From contig DAOVCZ010000031.1 of NCBI GenBank assembly GCA_030669775.1, positions 1 through 12,657 on the forward strand: a DNA stretch of 12,657 bases. The letters run 5' to 3'. Below are positions 7,241 through 12,657 of this stretch, piece after piece. Every line of letters starts with the position of its first letter. Within the stretch, counting starts at the first letter, position 1. The notes beneath the pieces were generated by a model that ran no database searches, had not been told where the DNA came from, and worked only from the letters and a program-made list of their open reading frames with translations. Source of the stretch: Chloroflexota bacterium (GTDB lineage Bacteria; Chloroflexota; Anaerolineae; Anaerolineales; UBA4823). Position numbers and translations under genes: made by a program.

Positions 7241-8716
7241 TCAGCGGCAGTCATATATCGTCAGGTTCCAAATATATGAATACTGGTTTCCTTTAAACCT
7301 TTTTAACTTTTCACAATTCTGCTCAGCATGATCTTGTTCAACCCGGTTAAATAACCCTTCATGGAGAACAATATACTGCGGGTTGAAATTATCCACAGCC
7401 CACAAAGCTGCATCTTCGTAGGTCGTATTGGTATTAAACTGTTCAGCTACACCTGGTTGAATCAAGCCCGCGAAATCAACCATCGGCCTCTGAGCATAAT
7501 ACCCTATAATCCCGACTTCTAAACTTCCCACCCGCTCATCAGGCATTGTGTTCTCCCTCAACCACTCACCAACAGCTCGATAAATTTCAAAGCGGGTATC
7601 ATTGCGTTTGCTCATCTGCCACAAGACTCTTCCATTTGCGGCGAACAAGATCATCAAGACAATCGCAGGAAAAATGACTGGTAAAGAATAAAGATCTTTT
7701 TTTCCCCGAATAACTCTCTTGATCGAATCAGATATTGCGGTCAGACCAAGACCAACAGCAATGACAAATCCTGGTATTAGTGGCGCATAATACCAAAAAT
7801 AGCGACTCACACCTAAGAACGAATAGGACAAGAAATAAACTACAGGCCAAATCAGAATGATGCCCCACAGCCTCTTCTTCCAAATGGTGAAGATTACACC
7901 TAATAGAGCCAGGAGGGCTTCAACTATATAAAGCCAAGAGGCATAACTGCTGATGACTGTCAACAATCCTCTAGTAAACGATTCGCTGATCGCCATCAAA
8001 CCTTGCTGCTGCTTGGAGGCCAACGTCACTGGTATTGGAGAACCAAAATAAAACCCGGCAAACACAATCCAGCTTAACAGGATTACGCTACTAACCAGAA
8101 TAGCTTTCCAGGGGATTGGTTTTCGCTCCCTGACCAAATAATCGATCCCCAGGATTATCAAAACCAAAACACCATCGGGGCGAGCCAGGGCAGCAAGAGC
8201 ACCGAAAATGCCCGCAGTAATAAAGTTCTTACGTGCATAGAATGCAAAAGTACCCAAACACAAAGCTAGGTATAGGGGAGTTTCAGATCCCAGGGTGCTC
8301 ACCACTAAAGGAAAAGTGGGATAAATCAGCAAACCGGTCCAACCGACGATCGGGGTTTTCCAGGTGTGGGCTAAATCAAAGATGAACAAACCACCTAGTG
8401 CCAGGCTGATTACACCGATACCAGTAGCCAGTAAATGAAAATCCGATGTTAGTAATCCCGCAAGTGCTAAGACAAATGTGAACAATGGCGTGGTAGTGCT
8501 CAGGATTCGCTCACCTGGATTGTAAACAAATCCTAAACCATGGGAAATGTTAGCCGCATACCGATAGGAAATAAATGGGTCATCATATGCCCAACGGTAG
8601 AAACCTAAAAACAAGATGGTAATGATAATTCCCAGGATCAGGAATACCAACCAATTAACCTTGCTATGCTTCGTCAGCTGCTCCATCCGATGATTCTTGA
8701 TCCTCCCGGTATGCAT
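7241..8716 (-). CDS. Multi-pass membrane GT-C type glycosyltransferase
   Basis: A 491-residue integral membrane protein with about ten hydrophobic segments (first about 21-40, last about 345-362) and a soluble C-terminal region from about 365. The first extracytoplasmic loop holds YDDPFISYRYAANISHG (44-60) followed by GLGFVYNPGERILSTTTPL, the acidic-pair and NPGER pattern of GT-C glycosyltransferases such as the AftB arabinosyltransferase group. GSETPLY (143-149) and LARPDG (177-182) are also typical. Such enzymes use polyprenyl-phosphate sugars on the outer face of the membrane; that function here is inferred. The ATG at 8716 has GAGG (8726-8723) six bases upstream and overlaps wzt by 53 nt. 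A second ATG at 8686, preceded by GGAGGA 14 bases away, would remove ten hydrophilic residues. The sugar transferred is unknown. Annotation pipelines may call it a hypothetical membrane protein. Confidence 0.82.
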   Translation of the reverse strand: MHTGRIKNHRMEQLTKHSKVNWLVFLILGIIITILFLGFYRWAYDDPFISYRYAANISHGLGFVYNPGERILSTTTPLFTFVLALAGLLTSDFHLLATGIGVISLALGGLFIFDLAHTWKTPIVGWTGLLIYPTFPLVVSTLGSETPLYLALCLGTFAFYARKNFITAGIFGALAALARPDGVLVLIILGIDYLVRERKPIPWKAILVSSVILLSWIVFAGFYFGSPIPVTLASKQQQGLMAISESFTRGLLTVISSYASWLYIVEALLALLGVIFTIWKKRLWGIILIWPVVYFLSYSFLGVSRYFWYYAPLIPGFVIAVGLGLTAISDSIKRVIRGKKDLYSLPVIFPAIVLMILFAANGRVLWQMSKRNDTRFEIYRAVGEWLRENTMPDERVGSLEVGIIGYYAQRPMVDFAGLIQPGVAEQFNTNTTYEDAALWAVDNFNPQYIVLHEGLFNRVEQDHAEQNCEKLKRFKGNQYSYIWNLTIYDCR

Positions 8717-9458
8717 CGACGACCTCAGGTGAACTTCCGATCATCTTTATCTGTCCGTGATCGAGCCACACGGCCCGTTGGCACATCTCGAGAATCGTAT
8801 CCATGTCATGTGATACCAGGATGATCGTTGCTCCCTGGTGGCGAAACTCTTCCATCCTGGATAAACTTTTTCTTTGAAAAGATTCATCGCCTACAGATAG
8901 GACTTCATCCAAAATGAGAATATCGGGGTCAATATCGGTAGCAACTGCAAATCCAAGACGAGCTGCCATACCGGAAGAATAATTACGTACCGGCACATCT
9001 ATGAATTCCCATAATTCGGCAAATTCGACGATATGATCAAATTTCTCCTGCATTTCATCACTTTTAAAACCTAACAGAGCACCATTCAAAAATATATTCT
9101 CCCGACCAGTCAAATCCGGGTGAAATCCAGCCCCAAATTCAAGCAGCGGAGCGACCATCCCTTTGACCAATACCCTGCCCTCCGTAGGACGCATCACGCG
9201 TGCGATTAGCTTGAGCAGAGTACTCTTCCCGGCTCCATTAGGACCGATCAACCCGATCATCTCCCCTTTATTGATGCTCAGATCAACCTGGCGCAATGCC
9301 CAAAAATCTCCCAATGCAATCTTCCCTTGGAAGCGGCGGATCAGGTATTCCTTGAAGGTGATTACCCTCTCTGAAGCGATGCGGTAGCGAACGCCAACAT
9401 CTTCCAGGAGGATCACTTCTCCATTACTTTCGACCACCAAAGATTCTGCAGCTCCCAT
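8664..9458 (-). CDS. wzt: ABC transporter ATP-binding protein for polysaccharide export (Wzt-like, short form)
   Basis: Cytoplasmic ATPase subunit that powers glycan export with the adjacent permease. With the ATG at 9458, 264 residues: Walker A GPNGAGKST (72-80), the FGAGFHPDLTGRENI stretch (108-122) characteristic of the O-antigen, teichoic and capsule exporters, signature YSSGM (160-164), Walker B ILILDEV with D184/E185, D-loop SVGDE and H-loop H217. The N-terminal part, with VRYRIASERVITFKEYLIRR (23-42) and the FWALRQVDL beginning, is also typical of this subfamily. The protein ends about 50 residues after the H-loop, so there is no C-terminal glycan-binding domain like that of E. coli O9a Wzt. 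The ATG is 4 nt after the wzm stop. A TTG at 9536 in the same frame would add a 26-residue segment read from wzm coding sequence and is unlikely. Confidence 0.92.
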   Translation of the reverse strand: MGAAESLVVESNGEVILLEDVGVRYRIASERVITFKEYLIRRFQGKIALGDFWALRQVDLSINKGEMIGLIGPNGAGKSTLLKLIARVMRPTEGRVLVKGMVAPLLEFGAGFHPDLTGRENIFLNGALLGFKSDEMQEKFDHIVEFAELWEFIDVPVRNYSSGMAARLGFAVATDIDPDILILDEVLSVGDESFQRKSLSRMEEFRHQGATIILVSHDMDTILEMCQRAVWLDHGQIKMIGSSPEVVDAYREDQESSDGAADEA

Positions 9459-9462
9459 AGAC

Positions 9463-10296
9463 TCAGACACGGTAAGCAAACTCGTCAGATTTAGAAGTGA
9501 AAAACATCCAACCCGCAAATAAAGTGAAAAGCGCAATCCCAGCCGAAATCAAGACCAGGTTTATATCCGGTACCTGACCATAATAAATCGGCATGCGAAA
9601 TAATTCGATCAGGTAATACATTGGATTCAGTCGAATGATCCAGAGGCGATAAGCTTCCGGTAGAATTTCTGGAGAGTAAATGACTGGGGTTAAGTACATC
9701 CAGGCAGTTAAGGTAATCTGGTACATTTCAGCAATGTCAGCATAGTAAATTGCCATCGTAGAGATTAATAACCCGATTCCTAAAGCAAACATTGCCAGAA
9801 ACAATATCGGGATTGGCAGAAAGATTATCGTCCATCGAATTGGAACACCGATGACGAGCATCACAAACACCAGTGGAATCAGCGATAGGAGCAAATTAAT
9901 TAGCCCTGTCCCAGTTGCCGATACTGCAAACGAAGTGCGGGGGATATATATCTTCTTCAAGAGGCTGCCGCCCCAAACAAGGTGAAGGGTTGCTGCATTG
10001 GTCGATTGTGCAAAAAAACTCCAGGCGATCAAACCACTTAATACATATGCAGCATAGCCTTCTTGAGAGCCTCCAAAAGCTCGTGAAAACACAATCGTCA
10101 GGATAATCATGGTTCCCAACGGATTCAACATTGTCCAGGCGACGCCCAAAGCCGATCTTTTGTACCGGGTGAGAATATCGCGACGGACAAATTGAACGAT
10201 TAAATATCGGTAATTGAAGATCGCCCTCAGCTCTTCAAGAGCAGCTGATCCCTGGAGAGCTGAGTCATAAATCGGAACTTGGTTCGTTTTATCCAT
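9463..10296 (-). CDS. wzm: ABC-2 type polysaccharide export permease (Wzm-like)
   Basis: Membrane-spanning subunit of the exporter. 277 residues from the ATG at 10296. After a cytoplasmic N-terminus with YLIVQFVRRDILTRYKRS (31-48), GVAWTMLNPLGTMIILTIVF (51-70) begins the first of about six membrane segments. LLKKIYIPR (112-120) is the cytoplasmic loop motif of ABC-2 polysaccharide exporters, and YLTPVIYSPEILP (201-213) with RLNPMYYLIELFR (222-234) is the characteristic C-terminal half. A TTG at 10305, three codons upstream, is an alternative start; no strong Shine-Dalgarno site supports either. It is the first gene after the main gap of the window, followed 4 nt later by wzt, so the pair is translated together. 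The substrate is inferred to be the rhamnose-containing glycan made by the neighbours. Confidence 0.93.
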   Translation of the reverse strand: MDKTNQVPIYDSALQGSAALEELRAIFNYRYLIVQFVRRDILTRYKRSALGVAWTMLNPLGTMIILTIVFSRAFGGSQEGYAAYVLSGLIAWSFFAQSTNAATLHLVWGGSLLKKIYIPRTSFAVSATGTGLINLLLSLIPLVFVMLVIGVPIRWTIIFLPIPILFLAMFALGIGLLISTMAIYYADIAEMYQITLTAWMYLTPVIYSPEILPEAYRLWIIRLNPMYYLIELFRMPIYYGQVPDINLVLISAGIALFTLFAGWMFFTSKSDEFAYRV

Positions 10297-10305
10297 ATTC
10301 TTCAA

Positions 10306-10419
10306 GATATCTAGCTTATATTGGAGTTGAACGGCTGGAATTGTATCTCAACCGGAAAGCGCATTTTCTCACAACCAAACAGCCCAGTCAAGTGAGGTGA
10401 ATGTGGAGAATTAATTGCT
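10306..10419 (-). other. Intergenic gap between the upstream GT2 gene and the exporter operon
   Basis: The only noncoding stretch here longer than about 60 bp. I see no RNA gene and no GC-rich hairpin followed by a T run that would act as an intrinsic terminator on the minus strand. A weak GTTGA...TCAAC complementarity with a loop of about 17 nt is too poor to call. The gap contains a possible sigma-70-like promoter (separate entry). It divides the cluster into an upstream glycosyltransferase/sulfotransferase block and a downstream exporter/rhamnose block. Confidence 0.6.
10363..10391 (-). promoter_or_regulatory. Candidate sigma-70-type promoter upstream of wzm
   Basis: On the minus strand TTGACT (10391-10386) matches the -35 consensus at five of six bases and is followed after exactly 17 nt by GAAAAT (10368-10363), which matches the -10 consensus at four of six. 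Transcription would begin near 10356 and leave a leader of about 60 nt before the wzm ATG. The position, ahead of the exporter and rml block, is sensible. The -10 is poor and AT-rich matches of this kind are common, so this is only a candidate. Confidence 0.3.
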
Positions 10420-11208
10420 TTATAGATACTGCCGGATCCATAACCTCATTTTCATCGGCATCCATCCATATACCAAAGGTCGAATGCTTGCTTTGATCGA
10501 AAGCCAGGAAATCCTGCTGCCCCCCTCGCGGCGATGAACACGCACCATTTCAGGCCAGCAGCGATCATCCGCCTCGATCGATTTGGCTCCCCTGTGCAGC
10601 CTGAAGTTTGCCCACAATCGTGGATAGTACTTGAGCGGTGCATGTTGGGATAATCTCACCCATAAGTCATAATCCATGGCGAAGAAAAATGTAGGATCTA
10701 ATGGTCCCACTTTTCTCCAAAGCTCTGCCCGGAAGAATGACGCTTGCTGCGGAATATGAACATAGCCACGCATCAACCGGCGATTATCGGTCTGTTTCGC
10801 TGGAAACCTCCCGATAACATTCCCCTCGTCGTCGATTAAATTTGCATCACCATAAACCATACCTATTTCAGGGTGTGCTTGCAGGTATCCAACAGCCTCA
10901 GACACCGCACCGGGGAGATAAGTATCATCTGAATTCAACCAGGCTAGAATCTCCCCGTTTGCCTGCGAAAATCCCTTGTTGATCGCATCCGTCTGCCCTT
11001 GATCGGGTTCAGAGACCCACCAAACTAGCCGGTCAGCATATTTCTGAATGATCTCAAGGCTGCCATCTGTCGATCCCCCATCCACGATAATATATTCCAG
11101 GTTTGGATATCCCTGATCCAAAACCGAGCGGATTGTTTCTTCCAGGAAATTTGCCTGGTTATAAGATGGCGTGACGATGGATACGAGAGGCTGTTCTAAT
11201 GATTTCAA
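10420..11208 (-). CDS. GT2 family glycosyltransferase (complete, TTG start)
   Basis: A 262-residue cytoplasmic GT-A fold glycosyltransferase. Seen: PLVSIVTPSYNQANFLEETI (7-26), IIVDGGSTDGS (39-49), SEPDQGQTDAINKGF (66-80), ILAWLNSDDTYLPGA (86-100) with the metal-binding DD pair, and FFFAMDYDLWVRLSQHAP (174-191), where D180 and the DYDLW motif belong to the acceptor/catalytic region. LHRGAK (204-209) is the HRGAKS variant of the usual HxxxKS tail. The start must be the TTG at 11208: an in-frame TAA directly precedes it and the conserved PLVSIVTPSYNQ begins at residue 7, leaving no ATG or GTG choice. A weak GGA lies about seven bases upstream. It follows the sulfotransferase by 23 nt and is the last gene before the gap. 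It may work on the same acceptor as the right-edge GT2, with which it shares the DxDLWxR/HxxAK arrangement. Donor sugar unknown. Confidence 0.88.
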   Translation of the reverse strand: MKSLEQPLVSIVTPSYNQANFLEETIRSVLDQGYPNLEYIIVDGGSTDGSLEIIQKYADRLVWWVSEPDQGQTDAINKGFSQANGEILAWLNSDDTYLPGAVSEAVGYLQAHPEIGMVYGDANLIDDEGNVIGRFPAKQTDNRRLMRGYVHIPQQASFFRAELWRKVGPLDPTFFFAMDYDLWVRLSQHAPLKYYPRLWANFRLHRGAKSIEADDRCWPEMVRVHRREGGSRISWLSIKASIRPLVYGWMPMKMRLWIRQYL

Positions 11209-11231
11209 TTATGGTTCCAGGGAGCAATTTA

Positions 11232-12164
11232 TTACCAGTCCTCGTCTGAATAATATAGCGGAGCCACGTCGCGTGTAAGATGGCGTACCCGCTCAATGTC
11301 GGATTCTGACAAGCGCTGCTGCCAATTTTTTATATTTGCCTGGCTGTCAACTCGAACAGAATGAACTTTCCTTTGCGAGACTTCTTTAGGGTTTTTAACA
11401 CTGCTCGAAGACTGAATTATCTGTTTTACCTGGGAAGAATAATCCAAGCCCAAAGTCTCGTACAGCTGCTCAAATTGACCAAGCGGATCGATTGAGATAT
11501 CTTCATGCCGGATGACGATAAAATCGGGGTGCTTTTCTCGCAGGGAATTAACCGTCTTGTATAACATACGCCACAACAGACTGCTCTGTGCAATGACATC
11601 CTCTTCCGAAGCGATCATGGATTTCATTTCCATCTTAAAAGGTTCCAGAATATCGCGCATCAGCAGAGGTTGATCCAGCAGGTCAGAAAAATCAAAGGTC
11701 CAGCCCAACCTCGCCAGGCTGCTCGCAACTGCTGCCGGGTGCCTGACTACGATCACCACCTGGCACCCCAGGATGCGAGCGAACCACTCGAAAGAAAAAA
11801 TGGCAAAGGGATCTTTGATTAGGGGAGATTGATTATTTCGCCTTCCCTGCCTAAATGTCCCCCAATCACGACCCATGCGGATAAAGTCCTTGACTGAACG
11901 AAGAGATTTAATCTCCAACCAGCCATGGTAATGGAAGGCAAACATCTCCTGGAAAGCCGCCTCGTACTCTAGCTGGTTATCCTCACATATATAAGTGTAC
12001 CAATACCGGGTGGGTGCTCGCATTACTCCAAGCCGGTGCCAGACATTTAGCGGTTCGCTGATATAAGCGATCTCAGGATCCGCAGCTAGCATTTTCCCAA
12101 CCCAGGTTGTTCCTGAACGGTGGGCGCCAGTTACCAGGATCGGTCTCGAATTCTTCTCTCCCAT
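11232..12164 (-). CDS. PAPS-dependent sulfotransferase (Sulfotransfer_1/3 type)
   Basis: A 310-residue protein expected to transfer sulfate from 3'-phosphoadenylyl sulfate to a hydroxyl, here presumably of the glycan. The 5'-phosphosulfate-binding loop is VTGAHRSGTTWVGKML (11-26). ISEPLNVWH (35-43) follows as in many bacterial carbohydrate sulfotransferases. LIKDPFAIFSFEW (115-127) and the 3'-phosphate-binding segment VIVVRHPAAVASSLARLGW (137-155) are present. FIVIRHEDISIDPLGQFEQL (215-234) and the C-terminal WQQRLSESDIERVR complete the usual layout. There is no signal peptide or membrane segment, so it acts in the cytoplasm before export. The ATG at 12164 has AGG seven bases upstream. It lies 15 nt after the right-edge GT2 gene and 23 nt before the next. 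No PAPS synthesis genes (cysD/N/C-like) are seen nearby. Acceptor not predictable. Confidence 0.9.
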   Translation of the reverse strand: MGEKNSRPILVTGAHRSGTTWVGKMLAADPEIAYISEPLNVWHRLGVMRAPTRYWYTYICEDNQLEYEAAFQEMFAFHYHGWLEIKSLRSVKDFIRMGRDWGTFRQGRRNNQSPLIKDPFAIFSFEWFARILGCQVVIVVRHPAAVASSLARLGWTFDFSDLLDQPLLMRDILEPFKMEMKSMIASEEDVIAQSSLLWRMLYKTVNSLREKHPDFIVIRHEDISIDPLGQFEQLYETLGLDYSSQVKQIIQSSSSVKNPKEVSQRKVHSVRVDSQANIKNWQQRLSESDIERVRHLTRDVAPLYYSDEDW

Positions 12165-12179
12165 TCCAGCGCCTGTTAC

Positions 12180-12657
12180 CTAGTCAACCTTTTCCAAACA
12201 CAAACCAGGCCAATTAACTAGATTATCTTCACTGCTCAGATCTGGACGACGGGAATCCTGGAAACGAGAATATAAACTATCTAAATCCTTAAATCCGAGC
12301 ATCCCAAGACAAGCATAAATTACACGATGCCAATGCCTTGCAGTGTAGACTGGCTGGTTGAAAAACGCCTGCGCATAAGACTTCAATGCTGGCGCATATT
12401 GCCCACCATCCATCAAATAGCGCGCATTCAGGCGGTATGCTCCAGCAAGCACCTGGCGCTTATTGGCTGCCACTAAGGATGCCAGATCAGGTTGTGTTTT
12501 CATCCACTCCACAATTTCTAATGTTTCACGCCCAAATGCAGCTGCCTGAGAGACATTCTTCGCAGCTTCATGATGTCGGGCAGCTGCTAACATGGATGGT
12601 ATATGTTGTATGGGCGCCAGGCTGGCAATCCGAATCCACAAATGGTGATCCAGCATA
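12180..12657 (-). CDS. C-terminal part of a GT2 family glycosyltransferase, 5' end cut by window
   Basis: The frame is open through the right edge, so the gene begins outside. The visible 159 or so residues start in the acceptor-binding region of a GT2 enzyme: MLDHHLWIRIASLAPIQHIP, matching the family DxDLWxR motif, then AAARHHEAAKNVSQAAAFGRE (24-44), the HxxAK tail common in large GT2 proteins. The remainder is helical, with ARYLMDGGQYAPALKSYAQAF (78-98) resembling a tetratricopeptide-like hairpin. The ATG at 12656 is internal and should not be taken as the start. The stop is 15 nt before the sulfotransferase ATG, suggesting one transcript. The catalytic half is not in the window, so family assignment rests on the tail only. 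Confidence 0.75.
   Translation of the reverse strand, partial: MLDHHLWIRIASLAPIQHIPSMLAAARHHEAAKNVSQAAAFGRETLEIVEWMKTQPDLASLVAANKRQVLAGAYRLNARYLMDGGQYAPALKSYAQAFFNQPVYTARHWHRVIYACLGMLGFKDLDSLYSRFQDSRRPDLSSEDNLVNWPGLCLEKVD

Noticed and set aside
9459..9536. N-terminal extension of the Wzt frame from a TTG at 9536
   Set aside because: The extra 26 residues are read from wzm coding sequence in another frame. The ATG at 9458, 4 nt after the wzm stop, fits family length and operon spacing.
10315..10355. Possible hairpin GTTGA...TCAAC as a terminator
   Set aside because: The stem is only five base pairs with a loop of about 17 nt and no following T run.

Overview
All thirteen genes in this window lie on the minus strand, so the cluster reads from the right edge to the left edge. 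It is a cell-surface polysaccharide biosynthesis and export locus: a complete dTDP-L-rhamnose pathway (rmlC, rmlB, rmlA, rmlD), a two-gene ABC-2 polysaccharide exporter (Wzm/Wzt type), at least five glycosyltransferase genes (two cut by the window edges), a PAPS-type sulfotransferase and a SAM-dependent methyltransferase. No tRNA, rRNA, CRISPR array, transposase or insertion sequence was seen. Base composition looks moderate and even across the window. The organism is a bacterium. The domain styles (GT2 proteins with the HE..K tail, a GT2-GT4 fusion with a small N-terminal domain, weak or absent Shine-Dalgarno sites, some TTG starts) remind me of Chloroflexota, Anaerolineae-like genomes, but this is inference from family resemblance and not a database result.

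Layout, in order of transcription. 12657-10420: the C-terminal end of a GT2 glycosyltransferase, a sulfotransferase, and a complete small GT2 with a TTG start. 10419-10306 is the only sizeable gap (roughly 110 bp) and holds a weak promoter candidate. 10296-8664: wzm then wzt, 4 nt apart. 8716-7241: a multi-pass GT-C type glycosyltransferase that overlaps the end of wzt. 7213-3739: rmlC, rmlB, rmlA, rmlD, closely packed. 3739-2963: a methyltransferase overlapping rmlD by one base. 2956-1667: a GT4-like glycosyltransferase. 1630-1: a large multidomain glycosyltransferase that runs off the left edge; 543 residues are visible, with no stop codon.

How the parts would work together (inference): RmlA-D make dTDP-L-rhamnose from glucose-1-phosphate. 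The GT2 and GT4 enzymes assemble a rhamnose-containing glycan on a lipid carrier at the cytoplasmic face. The methyltransferase and sulfotransferase decorate or cap it, and Wzm/Wzt carry it across the membrane. The GT-C protein probably adds a sugar from a polyprenyl-phosphate donor on the outer face. The initiating phosphoglycosyltransferase, any ligase and PAPS synthesis genes are not in this window.

The most interesting points are the multidomain glycosyltransferase at the left edge, the sulfotransferase inside a bacterial rhamnose-polysaccharide operon, and an ATPase without the C-terminal glycan-binding domain of some Wzt proteins, sitting in a cluster that also carries a methyltransferase with a helical tail. 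I found no wholly unfamiliar system; the novelty is in the domain architecture and gene combination.
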